Of a DNA stretch of 64,000 nt, positions 45,602-58,767 are shown one piece after another. Both the position numbers and the translations under genes were made by a program. The notes under the pieces are model-generated. The model saw only the letters and a list, made by a program, of their open reading frames with translations, was not told the DNA's origin and did not search any database. The stretch is taken from NCBI GenBank assembly GCA_026874595.1, contig CM049311.1:22932676-22996675 (forward strand), written 5' to 3'. Numbering within the stretch: the first letter of the stretch is position 1; each line of letters starts with the position of its first letter. The DNA is from Sipunculus nudus. Lineage: Eukaryota; Annelida; Sipuncula; Golfingiida; Sipunculidae.

Positions 45602-45985
45602 AAACTGCCCACTAAATTTACAAATATATATATCCCCTGAAGATCTGACTACAAAAGTGTAATGGACCTCTTCCCAAAAGGATCTTTTATTGTAATAGCT
45701 GTACATGTTTGTGGTGACACAACTGATATGAATAAATATACATATATATATATGTTTTTATCTTACCCGGTTTACCGGCAGTTTAGTTGTTCTGAGACAT
45801 GCGTTGTGGACAGCAAATCTACAAATATATCTTCCCTCAAGGGTTGTAGCTATATATATATATATTTATTTATAAACTGCCCACTAAATCTACAAATATC
45901 TAGTTCCCCAGAAGATCTGACTAAACAAAAGTGTAATGGACCTCTTCCCAAAAGGATCTTAATTGTAATAGCTGTATATGTTTGA
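45602..45985 (+). repeat. Direct repeat pair of about 110 bp
   Basis: Copies at 45602-45712 and 45874-45983 share AAACTGCCCACTAAAT, GAAGATCTGACTA, AAAAGTGTAATGGACCTC, TTCCCAAAAGGATCTT and TTGTAATAGCTGTA. Divergence is low, so the pair looks younger than most local duplications here. TA-rich microsatellite lies between. Confidence 0.85.
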
Positions 45986-46450
45986 CAATTATTGCCATGT
46001 CATCAAATATGACCTATTAATTGTTATGAAGTATACTGGAGAGCTGTTGTTCTGTGTGTGTCTTAAAGGGGTCATTCTCCATAAAAAGTACAAACTTGAG
46101 TTACTAAAAAAAATATGAACATAACATCATTTTGAATGTGTTAATGATCAATATTATCCTAAATTATGACAAAACTACTTAAACAAATGTGAAAAAATGA
46201 ACTAGCTACTCATTTAATTAATTATTTTCTACGTAAAAAGATGAAAATGTACAGTTACCAGCTGGTTACCTACTGTTACTCTCCTGTGGTTCCATTACTC
46301 TATCTCATTTTACTGAAAAGTTTTGAACTTTGAAATAAAAATGTTAATGTTTATTGAATAATGTAATTGCAAGGAATACAACCGATTAATAATGAAAGGT
46401 TTGTTGCATTGTTTGACATAAATTTAATGGGTATTATAGTTTCACTGAAT
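45986..46450. other. Non-coding stretch
   Basis: AT-rich, with nothing recognised. Confidence 0.5.
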
Positions 46451-47735
46451 TTTTCTGTCAGTGGTGTTACTTGAGACAAAAAGGAATACAAACCAAATAA
46501 TTGATCCCTATAGCTTCATTTTTTCAACACTAGAGGGCCTTTTAAACATAACTTAAGCAGACACTGAGCAGAATGATGAGTATTTTTCACAGTATATTGA
46601 CAATTTAGACATTATCCCTGAATTTCCTATCCATGTTTTTATTCATAGTCAGTGGTGTTCTCATTTTTCTTGCTAAGTTAGTTAAATGATAAAAAAATCG
46701 ACTACAGTACAGGGAACTATATTTCGTTATTTCTATATATTGTTTCTATATTTGAATTTTAGACAAAATAATTGCCAGCTTCAGAAAAACAAAGATTGTA
46801 CAGGGTAGGAGAGAGAAGGATTCACTGAGGATGACACAGTGTCTTGAGAACAAGAAAAATAAATAAATAAATAAATAAATAAATAAAAATAAGTCTGCAA
46901 AGAGGAAAAGAATAAAGGATATTTCAAAGAGAGACATTTAAAAGACAAATAAAAAAAATGGAGGAAGTACAAGTGAGCTTCAAGTAATGCTAAGAAAAAG
47001 ACGAGAATCTGCTGACTCCACCTTTCTCACCTTTTTACTTAATCGGTCTAAGTATTTTAGATGGATAAACCACAGTGAATTCACATTAACACATTTCCTT
47101 AAAGTCTGTTGTTACATTTGTGAAAATTATCGTCGGATGAAGCAGAAGATTTTTCAGATAACAAAGAGTTAAAATTTTCTATCAAACATTTTATCCATTC
47201 CAGTAATTTAAACATACCCTGTGAAGTTAACCTTTCAAATAATTTACATGCCTGTGATGCATAAAATTATCAATTTCTGTGGAAACTTAATAAAAATTTC
47301 ATTTTCTAAGAAAAGTTAAGCAGGTTTGTGCAAGTATCAGTGGTGTTACCCAAATGTCAGTGGTGTTACATGTTAGTCAGTGGTGTTATAAGGAAAAAAT
47401 CTTATGAAGAATGAATAAATTTTATGTTAACTTTTCAACTTTAAGCATTGTAAGTTCAGAAAACTATGGGTTATGGATACAAGAGATTTGCAAATCAAAT
47501 GTACCACTAATATTTTCAGTATTTTAAACTTACTCCTGTTAGCACAGGATCTTCAATGCTTCATGACTTTTAGATGTACTGATATTTTTCTTCTTTTTCA
47601 GAGGGAATGATTGGTGTTAACATTTATAACAAGAGTGACACCAGTTAAGGTGATCTGCGAAAGAGCCTTGAATTTTTACTGTAAAGTTTAAGTTTTAAGT
47701 CGATATTCAGGTCTGTAATACCACTGACATGAAAA
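46451..47735 (+). repeat. Cluster of CAGTGGTGTTAC words
   Basis: The word occurs at 46459, 46650 (variant), 47338, 47358 and 47378 on the + strand, and as the reverse complement of a variant near 47715. Spacing is irregular except for the three 20 bp apart. An (AAAT)n-type microsatellite lies inside at 46857-46889. No coding frame is supported. Function unknown. Confidence 0.6.
46857..46889. repeat. (AAAT)n microsatellite
   Basis: Seven or so AAAT units in a row. Confidence 0.9.
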
Positions 47736-48679
47736 TTGAGTCTTAGTGTACTTTCAGGTAAAAATAGGACAAATTCAGCGTGTTTTAGTGTTTGTGTATA
47801 GTACTAACTATATTTGATTAAAAAAAGGTTATTTTTATTTAATTTTATACCTAAGGCCCATTCCGAGGAAATTTTTGGGTATTGGTGCTCTACCATGAAC
47901 GGTCCATTTTCGTAGATTCGGAGGTTCGATGGTGGATCAATGCTTAGTTTAACAGACAACATGTAGCAAAACTCAGCACAACGAGAACGCTGTGTTTTTA
48001 TGGGTTGGTGGTGGGGGGGGGGGGTGGTTAATGTTTCCATGAATGGAAAAATTTAGATAAACCATGCAGTCACATGTAACTGCCAAAAGCTTCCCATTCT
48101 CTCAACTCCTTTCTTGCATACCGGACATGTTAGCACACTATTGTCATTCGTAACTCTTTTATTCATTCCTAAAAATGACATTCATTCGGCATAAGTTGCA
48201 ATCAGTTAAAACTGTTCACACTCAAATATGTGACAAGTTACTGTATAAACATATTTTATTACATGTTAGGTTAACATTACGTAAGTGTTCCTACTTTGAG
48301 TCAAAACTTGGTGAAGTGTGAAAAATTGGATTTCATAATAAATCTATTGGCCCAAGGACCATGACGCCAGATGAATTTTATACAGGATGCATCTATAAAT
48401 AACTAATTTTATGATCTTATTAAAACAATCATGATGTATAAAGGAACCTTTAACAATGGGTAGAATTACTTCGAGTACTTCAATCGTATAATTTCTATAC
48501 AGATAATAGGCCACAGTGACCTTAATTTTTATGTCCAAGGAGACATTAAAATGATCTGCCTTAACATTAAGAAAGATATTTCAAGACTCAACAGTTAAGA
48601 TGGTACCCTTTGTGACTTTGTGTGTTCTCGGAAATAGGGGTTTCCCCTCGACCCTCGTATTCACAGAATGCCTGCCCAG
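47736..48679. other. Non-coding stretch with poly-G run
   Basis: A G run of about a dozen near 48013-48025. No frame or repeat recognised. Confidence 0.5.
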
Positions 48680-50260
48680 TCTCTTGTCAGGGTGCTTAAA
48701 TCATGTTATTCTTCTATAGGGCACCGACTAAGTCAAAATGATATAATTTGATATTGTCTGACTCTATGGGTACCATGTTTCAGCTTTCCAAGAAATTTGC
48801 CCAGAACCTCTCTTTTTCTACAGTTAGAGGTCTCAAGATATTATGGATACGGTTTGTGCCCTAATAACAGGTGGACCGCTTCGTCTAAATGTCTCAAAAG
48901 TAAAAAAAAGCGTAAAAATAAGGGAAAAAATAAAGTTGCCACAACCAGTCTCCAGGAAATGATGAAACTCTCCATGATCAATACGCTTGGAGAAAATCAT
49001 GGCAATTAATGCCCTTGTAATTCAGATACTGGAGCTTTTGTATCAATTTTTTATATATTACGGGTGGCACCTCTGAGCCCCACAGCTCGGATTATTTAGG
49101 TTGACGTGACCTTATTGCAGATTTCCAAGGAGATTTTTTTAATGGAAATCCATGGATGACAAGTAAAAAGATTCCATATCCAGCGGTTACGATTTGTGAC
49201 CTGTTAGTGGACTGACGGACAAACAGTGATCGCTATAGCACAGTTGATTTTCAGTCAGCAATGTATCTGTGAATACATGTTCTGCGATATAATATTATTA
49301 TCATACCAAAATTATATCACATCCTTTTCAACCAAAGAGTGTTTAAAAGAGCTTTGCAATGTATATTTCATATAAAATGTTTAAAAATATACAGCTTAGT
49401 TTCAACATACAAAATATACAAGACTAAATCTTATGCAACATAAATGTGCTTTTATGATTTAATCCTGTTATTCTTCTAAAGATCACCGACTTGGTCATGG
49501 TGACATAATTTGATGTTTCCAAAACCGTTTACCCAGGACTTTCTTCAATGCAAAATTATAAGATTCTAGGGCAAATGGATATGTCCGACCCTATGGGTGA
49601 TCAATTTTTTATCAAAACATGATTCCCGCGAGTAGCTATAATATATATTTCACCATGAATTAATTTCAGATTTCAGAGATTTGCCAAGGACCTCCCTTTT
49701 ACAAGTACAGTTTGAAGTTTCTAGGTCAAATGGATACAATTTGTGCATTGTCTGGCTTTCTGGGTGCTAAAAATCATGTTTTGCCTTGTCACTCACGGAA
49801 TATAGGTCATCTTGAAATTTTCAAATAAGAAATTTGTCAAGAAACTCCTTGGATGTATAATTAGAAGTTTTGAGGTATAATGGTTCTGGATTGTGCCCTA
49901 ATAATAGGCAGGCCGCTTCATCTGAAGATCTCAAAAGTAGCAAAAGTAATGCGTAAAAATTGGCACATCAAGTCTCAAGGAAATGTTGAAACTCTCCATA
50001 ATCAATACGCATGGAAACCATCATAGCAATCAATGACTTAGTTATTCAGATACTGGAGCTTTTGTATGAAATTTTAATTATTCAAATTTAATTACCAAAT
50101 GTATACAGCACTCTTTTAACCAAGGAGTGCTTAAAAGAGCTATACAATGTACATTTCATATAAAATGTTAACATAAAACATTTACAGCTGAGTATCCACA
50201 ATAAAATTATAAATCTTAGGCAACATGTGTTTTCCTAATTAAATCATATCTTGTTTTGCC
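48680..50260 (+). repeat. Two tandem diverged copies of a repeat of 0.8-1.0 kb
   Basis: Shared pairs include TGTTATTCTTCTA (48697 and 49466), TTGTGCCCTAATAA-AGG (48854 and 49893), TCAGATACTGGAGCTTTTGT (49022 and 50054) and GAGTG-TTAAAAGAGCT (49338 and 50122). The offsets differ (about 780 and about 1030), so each copy has its own large indels. No protein is encoded. Confidence 0.75.
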
Positions 50261-53200
50261 AAGGATTATATTGTTTATTCTTGCTAGGATAATAGCAATA
50301 TTTCGACCGGGTAAGTTCTTTTTTAATTTCTGAAGCTCCTGGCTTCTTGGCATCTTCTTGTTTTTAATACTGTTTTCCAATGCTCTGAAGAAACCTTGTT
50401 TTCTTCTTTTTGTTCATCTTTTTCTGTTGACCCTTCCTGTACCTGCATAGATATAACAAGATTATAAATTTGATTCTGTCAGATATATATATTTTAAACT
50501 GCTTGATTGGTGTACAGATGTCTTGAAACCTCTCTTACATACAGTTAAAATATGATATGTCACTATAAGTTAATCAGGTCTGCAGACTATTTTATGGAAT
50601 TCTGAATTTAAATTCAGATTTCAAAGGGGCTGAAATTTGATAGCGGACATCTTTCCCAGATGCCAATTTTTCAGTAAAATTTTACAGCAACTCCTTGTAC
50701 AGTTCATGAGTGGCTGCATGTCTGTCGTGACAGACAGACGGATAGACAGAAAACCTGTTTTGCATAGCTGGTATGCCTGGGCAGGTCCTTAATTAAAGTA
50801 TAGGATTTACTTTCGATAAACTGAAGAAGACAATTTGATATAGGTGCATTATACAGGTGTGCTTAAATAACTAAAACGATTTTTTCCCTTCAGAAACCTC
50901 TACTTGTTAAATAAACATTAAATACTAACAAATTACAATTTGATTTCAAATAAAATCAGATTTAAAATTTCATGTGGGCCAAACTTTGCAAAGCACCATC
51001 ATAAACAAGTTCAACTTTATCATATTTAATTGAAATAAATGCTGTATAAAAATAAAAAAATTCTATTTTCAAATGGGCATAAACTATATGTATAAGCAAG
51101 TTAAAACAAGCCAATTAGGTATACACTGCATCCGCACTGGGTAATATATGAAACTTGTGACCTGAAACAATTTAATGATGCAATAAATAAACAAGGGACC
51201 CATGGGCCACTGTGCTCAGCTGAAGTTGGTCTGGAAGGTAAAATTCTAAAAATGGTATCAAATGAGATAAAGACAGAGGAAGAGGTAATATAGGCCATAG
51301 TTGGTTGAGATGATTGAAGAAATTGTTGGAAATAATATTTTGTGATCTGACCATGTGTTTCGTAATGTTGAAACTGATACATGTAAGCAGTTCGTGAATA
51401 TAACATTTATACTATTACCATGATCATTGGTTGGCTTTTTGATAAGCTGTTGACAATTAAGCAGTTTATACATTTGTTAGATCCTATTTTTTTTTTATTA
51501 AACCATTTTTTTCAATTTAATAAAATGTAAACAGTTGCAATAAAATTCCCAGTCCACAGTTTCAAGAACTTTATGCTGGGTGCAGTTGGGTGATTATGAA
51601 TGGGAGTTACAACACCCCTGTATATAATTTCTTTATTGATTAAATTTTATGGAGTTGCAATATAACTATTTTTCCCTTTTTTTATAAAATATATTTTTTT
51701 AATTTGAAAAACAATAAATAACTTGATTCAGATTTCACATTTCTAAAGTGCACCTTTAATTAACCATGATTGGGCTAATATATTATCAAATTATGCCTAC
51801 TGATGGATTTAATTATATTTTAATTAAATTATTTAAATGGAAATTAATTTCTTTAAAAATGCTACATTACCACAATATGGCATCTTCTGGATTACTTCTT
51901 GAATTACTTTTTCAAGAAAAATTTTGTACATTGGAGTGGAAAAAGCTTTACAATTAAAGAAATACAGTTCAAGCAATAACAATCATTGCACTACATTTTG
52001 GTGGGGGGGGGGGGTGACATGAGAATAACTTTACATCTGTGACAGCAGGGGTGCTCAACCAGTGTTGCATCACTTTTAAGGTTACCCAGGCAGGGCTGTA
52101 ATGACCAGGAGTGGGCAGCCTGGAGCTTTCACAATGCAAATAAACACAATGGAGCCTCTGAAAAAAAAAATAACTAGCCTACTTTTTAGCTTTCATTTTC
52201 AAATTTCAGAATTTCACAGATAAAATACTTTTGAGTTCCTGCTTTGAAAATTAAATAAATGTACTTACAGGTGAAAAAGTACCATGGTCAAAGTTGGGAA
52301 TAATTGTTGGTACTGATTTAACATTTATGTTAATAACTTTAAATAAGGAACCCATGGGTCACGGCACTCAGCTGTTATATAAGATCACAAAATACAGTTT
52401 GGAAGAGGGGGTAGACAAATACAGGTTTTGTGTGGTAAAATAAGCTTTATTATGAGATGATAGTGCTTAACTCAAGTTATGAAAGATTTAGATCAAGAGA
52501 GGGAAGAGGATTGATGACATTTATATTATTTACATTTAGAAAATGGAAAGCCATTGTCACACAGGTTTTGATTTGGTCTTATAACTTTATCTAAATTGCA
52601 GTATAGGTATTTAGTAAAAAAAATATCCACTTTATTAGTAATAATGCTTTTTACAAACAATTAACTGTTATTCAATAATTTCAGGTTATCCCTACCCCTG
52701 AGTAGCACTAGCACAAAACGATAGGAGAATAACTATTTATTAAAAATTAATTGCAATTATTGTGCCAAATATAATTTTAATAAAAGTTATATAACCATAT
52801 CATCTAAAAATAATTTTTAAAATAATATAATTTAAATAAATCATGAATACATTCATGAATACATTCTGAAGTATTTGCATTAGTATCAAAATACTTTCTT
52901 TTATCCTGTATGCATATTTGTATTTATATTCATTGAATTATTGAGTATTGGTATTACTATTCAGATAAATTTGTTAAGTATTCACCAAATGTCTTGTATT
53001 TATTCAGATTCAGTCAAACAAAATTGTTTAGCATCCAGGATGTACAAATTTCACAAATTTAAATAATGATCATATGTACCTATATTTATGGCTTAAATTT
53101 ATATTCGCTTTTGAATACGTTTACATAAGTATACACACTAAACATAGCAAGAGTCTTATGATAATTATTAATATTATACACATCATAATGAGAACTTGTC

Positions 53201-54280
53201 TAAGATATGAAATTTTTTTTCACATCTGAATATTTTTTTTATAAGAAAAAAAGTAATCCCAGCTATGAAACTAATATATGTGTTAAAAATAACCCAAGGA
53301 TCAGAGCACCAAATAGTTTTTACAAGGAGCAAACTGAAGATGGGGATGTTTAATTTTATCAAGTGAAATAAAGGAATCAGTACTATAAATTTTATGTTTT
53401 ACATATTATCACGTGACATCTGATACAGCCATGAGTCTTAATGTCAATTGTCAAACACATTGACATCTTAAATGAGCACTTGTCTGAGTTATATTTAATT
53501 TTTTGTCATTTAATATTTAAAAATTTTGCAATAAATATAAATCCACCAACTGAAACACCTGGAAAGGACCTGGAAATTTAGATTAATTTAATATAATCAA
53601 CTGCATCATTCTCTATCATGAATTTGCTTCATATAATCCCTAATAGTAAAGAAAAATTAATTTAAATTTGTTTTCTTCATTATTAAGACTGAAATGAAAA
53701 ACACCAAAAGGTGTCTGCATGGTGTCATTTGGAATACATTTTCAGCCATCCATACAACATCCATACAACATCAATAATTGCAAGGTAATTCCCTGTTACT
53801 CATTAACTATATAAAATTCCTTTTCCATAAATTTTTCCTTAAGTTGTTATTATAAACCAATAAAAATTTTTATACAATTATTGTTTATTGTTATATATTT
53901 GGCCAAAACAACTACTAGAGGAGGGGAGTTGGACACCTTGAGCCAGTTGTAGCCAGCCAGCTCTTGGCTGCCCAGTATGCCCCGCTTCATTCATGCATAA
54001 TCAGCCTAAAAGGTCAACAAGGGTGACTTACAGGTGACTGAAGAGGGGCTTAAGTTCCAGCCTAGGTGTGACATGGTCTCATAACACTTTAATAAAAGTT
54101 ACAGTTTTTTGTCAATTCCTTTAAAATTTCAGACTTTAGAAGCTGAAACCCTTATGTGTGCATGATATGAAATTTAAATCAACAGTGCTTACAGAAATCT
54201 AGGGACCCATGGGTCTCGACGCTCAGCTGAATTTGTCTATAAGGATATTTTTAAAGAAATTTTTAAGAATGACAGTCCTG
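50261..54280. other. Gene-free AT-rich stretch with a recurring motif
   Basis: No supported frame in about 4 kb. The motif GGGACCCATGGG with CTCAGCTGA a few bases later occurs near 51195, as a variant near 52348, and again near 54203 (listed with the next region). A G run lies near 52002-52012. Confidence 0.55.
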
Positions 54281-54284
54281 TGAC

Positions 54285-54850
54285 CTTTAACAATGACCTT
54301 GTGACCAAAAATTCTTAGAACTTAATATCCTTGAACTTGCAGCATTAAAATTATTGTAACAATCACACAAACGTGACCTTGACCTCTGACCAGGTTACCT
54401 CAAGATCTACAGGTTTCCACACTTTGGGCAAGTAAGCCATGTGTGAAAGATGGAAAGTTTTGGATGAAAAGTTTGATTTACAGTGCATCCACAATCTTTT
54501 TAAAGATCGGCTACTGTGACCTTCAACTTTGAACTCATGAACCCTGAAAATCAAAATGAATTTACTTAAGTGGTGGTCATTATGAAATCATGTTTAAAGC
54601 CAGTCCGTCTTCCAAAAGCAGAATTATCATCCATAAACTAATTTGTGAATGGATGGGCCCTGTGACCTTGACCTTTGACCCCATGACCCAAAAATCGAAC
54701 AGAATCTTCCCTTATTGGCATGTTAGCAAAGTTTGGCTTCAAATGCATACGCATTCTTTTTTAAAAAATGAGTCCTGTGACCTTGATCTTTAACTGTTGG
54801 ACTTCAAAATCGATATGGTTCTTACATTAGTGGTGGTACATATAGTGGTG
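54285..54850 (+). repeat. GTGACCTTGACCTTTGACC repeat family
   Basis: Related words occur near 54374, 54515, 54661 and 54776, spaced by roughly 115-150 bp, with short conserved neighbours such as ATGACCCAAAAAT and CATTCTTTTT. This word is familiar from dispersed repeats of bivalves and other marine animals. The core contains TGACCT-type half-sites of nuclear receptors, which may be coincidence. Confidence 0.65.
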
Positions 54851-55649
54851 AAATCCATATGTCAAACAAAACTAAAGTAATCAGTTATGGTATTATCAGA
54901 AAACAGTTGAAAATTTTGCTTATTTTGTCTTATGAATGTTCGGCATGGTGATCTAACAGAAATACGTCAGATTTACATGCGCATTTGTGTTATAATAATT
55001 GTCATATTCATGTTTAAATCGAAGAAGTGCTTTCTAGGTGGTAGCCAGCACAGACATGTATGGCCAACACTTGTAAAATCTACAAGCACGGTTGAATCAG
55101 GTGTGAACATCCATTGTAGTAGAAACGCACTATATTACTGGGAAAAAGCGTAATCAGTTGATACATACAGTCCTTAATACACGTGTTACATATTGTACGT
55201 GTATAGCCTAGTTTTCAAAATATTCATATGTATTTTTACATTTTAAGTTTATCCTTTATTGTGTGTATTAACGTGTTACTCAATTTTGAATAAGATAATA
55301 TCAGTAGCTTATGGCTGAACGGTGTGACAATTGTTATATAATTCAACCAATATAAGTCTTACTGTGACAGTGACAAGATGTACACTATAGCTTCAGTTCA
55401 AGAGCTATATATTTTTATGTAATGTAGGGACGGATCATGCTTTTGAACATCCCATACATGTAAGCAGAAGTTGCAAATTTCATACAATCCCATCATGATG
55501 TTATTTATTTATCTTCTTTTTTGTTTTACTTTGTCTGTAAAGTGTGATGAAGATTAACTGTTCAAGTATCCTGTACACGTCTTATTAATAGACTGAATAT
55601 GTAAAACCTGGTCTATAGGAGTCTTAACCAACCAGGGTAACAGTTATAT

Positions 55650-55650
<1 letters not shown>
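54851..55650. other. Non-coding stretch
   Basis: AT-rich with no supported frame. Confidence 0.5.

Positions 55651-55698
<48 letters not shown>
55651..55698. repeat. (TA)n microsatellite
   Basis: Pure TA run of about 24 units. Confidence 0.95.
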
Positions 55699-55699
<1 letters not shown>

Positions 55700-56309
55700 C
55701 CATTCAGTAAACATTATTAATGTCTTAGATTCACCTTTTAATCACTGTGCACAGATAGATATGTTGGAATGATTGTACTGGTATTCATGACTATTTTATG
55801 TAAAAAATTTTTATTTTGTTTAAAAATAAAATTTTTTATGGGGATGGGGAGGTATGTAATGTTCTCAGGGCATGTCTATTACTACAATTCTCACTCTCTG
55901 TATTTAATCATTATTATATATTATGTAAGTTGCAGATGTTTAAGTTAATTGGGACTTTGTGTATTCAAATGTCAGAGCTGAGTTACCAGGTATTTACATA
56001 ATGACTTTAATTGCTTAGCCTTGATTACATGGCAACTCTATTCAGTCTAATTCCACTTTTATTGCACACCTTTCTTTAATTGCATCCTTGGTGACACGTC
56101 AGGGAAATCTCTGATTGGTTTACTATGGTGTATAAATCTTGCTGGGGGGGATGCGATGGGTTCAGAGGCAGTTACAAACTGGGGGCCAAGCCCTGAACTT
56201 GGGCTTGGCATTCCCTCTCCTGTATAGTTAAATTAAAGAATATATCACATCAACTCAGAAACTTGTAAGTTTGTCATCAATGCATTCTAGACCAGGTTAT
56301 AGTCTCTGC
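55699..56309. other. Non-coding, possible solo LTR or promoter piece
   Basis: GATTGG (56112), then GTGTATAAATCTTG (56130), and ATTAAAGAATAT about 100 bp later resemble CCAAT, TATA and polyadenylation elements of an LTR. No second copy or terminal repeat confirms this. Confidence 0.3.
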
Positions 56310-57004
56310 AAAGTAAGCAGTTGTGGATATGAGGGCGGGAGGGCACTTAGCCCTTAGCATGTCAAAAAATGGACGTATAGTGGCCCCGTTAAGACTTGTG
56401 TTGTGGTACCTGATCGATATTTGTGCCAATTATTGAACAATGAGGAAGGGATAGTTGGGTGTGTTTGCAGGGTAATGGAAGGGTGTAGGGTGATACAGTT
56501 GTCATGTAAGCAGGTGAGGGCGGGAGGGCACTTGGCCCTTAGGACGTCGAAAAATGGACGTATAGTGGCCCCGTTAACACTTGTGTTGTGGTACCTGATC
56601 AATATTTGTGCCAATTAATGAACAATGAGGAAGGGATAGTTAGGTGTGTTTGCAGGGTAATGGACGAGTGTAGGTTGGATACAGTTGTCATGAATGCAGG
56701 TGTGGATGTAAGGGTGGGAGGGCACTGGGCCCTTGGGACATCAGAAAATGGACGTATAGTGGCCCAGGTAACACGTTTGTTGTGGTGTCTGATCGATATT
56801 TTTGCCAATTAATGAACAATGAGGAAGGGATAGTTGGGTGTGTTTGCAGGGTAATGGACCGGTGTTGAGTGGATACAGTTGTCATGAATGCAGGTGTGGA
56901 TGTGAGGGTACGGTAGGAGGGCACTGGGCTCTAAGGACGTCAAAAAATTGACGTATAGTGGCCCAGGTAACACTGTGGTGGTATCTGATCGATATTTTTG
57001 CCAA
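56310..57004 (+). repeat. Satellite of about 194 bp, left block
   Basis: Units recur at ATGGACGTATAGTGGCC near 56370, 56555, 56749 and 56949, giving periods of 185-199 bp. Each holds GGGCGGGAGGGCACT, TGATCGATATTT and GAACAATGAGGAAGGG. The block is cut by a DIRS element at GCCAATT and resumes at AATTAATGAACAATG near 61913. Short frames in it are repeat artefacts. Confidence 0.93.
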
Positions 57005-57268
57005 TTCTATCCACTCATCCAGCACTTTAAGATCAACCGAGAATGCGCATCAGCACTGGAAGCGTCATTTTGCGTAGCCATCTTTGGAAGTGTAAAGAAG
57101 CAAACGAGTACTACTATTTTTAATCAAGCGCCATCGGCGGTTATTTTTATAATTTTCCATAAAGAGTGGTCGCATGCGTCGACTGACGCCACAGATCGCT
57201 TGACTAGTGACTCTAAAGACGGAAGAACGGCTCTTACCAAGTGAAAAGGCCGCTCAAATTTGTTCGTC

Positions 57269-58767
57269 ATGGCTGAATCAGCCACAAACAGCATCAGTAC
57301 TGATAACCCACCAGTTCATGTCGCGAAATGCCACTTGGTCGGGCGCATACTGCAAGAACCAAGGCAGTCAGACGCTAGGAACGAACGTTCCAAAGACGCG
57401 TCTCAAGCACGTGAGACCGTGACCCCTGCTGGCGAGAAATCGCACCAAAAACAGCAGAAATCGGGAGAGACACCCCGGGAGGAAAGTAGGTTACGCAGTG
57501 AAAATTCACAACACAGCACGTCGGGAAAGCACAAGTCATCCGGCAAAACAAGTTCCTCTACGACAGGTAGAAAGGACAGCCGTGCCAATAACAGAAAAGA
57601 AAAAGAGGGCTCATCAATCAAAAAGGCTGGTGATGTTTCGTCATAACTGACTGAGATTAAGGGTCAGTTGAAAACCCTCACGGCGGCCATGATAAAAATG
57701 GCCCCAGTAGTGAATGAACTGAAAACTGCTTGGGAGGAGGCAAGGAACTACCAAGAGGACGTTTCTGAACCAGAATGTGATGATGCTGAGCATTCAGATT
57801 CAAATGACTACGGGGTTACGGACTGTGAAATTACTAATGTTTCCGACGAGGCCACTCCGCCCAAACAGCGCAAGCAGGACCCCCAGCTCGTTCAAGGCGG
57901 ACCAAGATTGATTGACAGGTCGGCGGTCACGTGTGTACACAAGCCCAGTTCTGATGACGTAGCACAACAAAATGGCCGCGCCCATGGTAAACTGAAAACC
58001 TGTCACAGGTTCGTCACTAAGAAGACGCAAAGCATCGGACAAAATTGACCAAGAACTTGCTGAAAGGATCTCGGATTATCTTCAGAATGGGATTGACAAA
58101 ACGGAGAAAGATACCACCATCGACAAATACCTCACGTCAGATAATTGTCCACGTTTGGACGTGGTTCAGGTGAACCAGCAAATTTTCAATAACGCTGGAC
58201 GGGAGGCCAGAACCGACGATCTGGCCCTGCAGAATGTACAGAAGACGATGTTGAAGGTATAACAGTATTGCCTTAAACAAGTACATCCAAGCAGGTGAAG
58301 ACAAGGCAGAGCCGCCTTCCGTGGAGGAAACCACGGATCTCTTGTCGGTAGCAGTCGCGTTGCTAAGTGACAGTTCTCATGAAATTGATCTGAACAGAAG
58401 GGCGCGATTTAAGACTAGTGTCAACCCAGAATTCAGGGCCCTTTGTGGAGAAAAGCCACCGGTGGACAATCTTCTTTTTCGCTCAGACTTTGCACAAAAT
58501 GTATCTGAACTTAAAGAGATCAACAAGGTCACACAGAGTCTGATGAACAAACCAGCTGAGAAACAAAACCCCAAGAAATCTCACTCTTCGACATACAAGA
58601 AGAGAAACCCTTTTTTAGGGTTTCCCAAACAACAGGGGAAAACAGCAGGCGACAAAACACAAGGGGAAACCCCATACCCCGTGTGGCAGCCACAGGCAGC
58701 ACAACTACCAACAGTTCCACCATTAGACCAGGTGAGCGCTACAGCTTTTCAAGCTGGTAATATATAG
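57269..58767 (+). pseudogene. DIRS gag-like region
   Basis: The ATG at 57269 opens a charged, Ser/Lys-rich product (MAESATNS start, SGKTSSSTTGRKDSR) broken by an in-frame stop at 57644. It goes on to LKTLTAAMIKMAPVVNELK and an acidic stretch to about 58045. A frameshift leads to LAERISDYLQNGIDK. The last part (58321-58767) carries EIDLNRRARF, EFRALCGEK and LLFRSDFA, the block that marks the C-terminal gag half of DIRS elements. Confidence 0.72.

Noticed and set aside
56354-56924. Small frames on both strands in 56.3-57.0 and 61.9-63.3 kb
   Set aside because: They are translations of the 194-bp satellite and recur with each unit.
57403-57621. Minus-strand frames opposite the DIRS gag and pol
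   Set aside because: They mirror codon bias of the sense frame and have no independent support.
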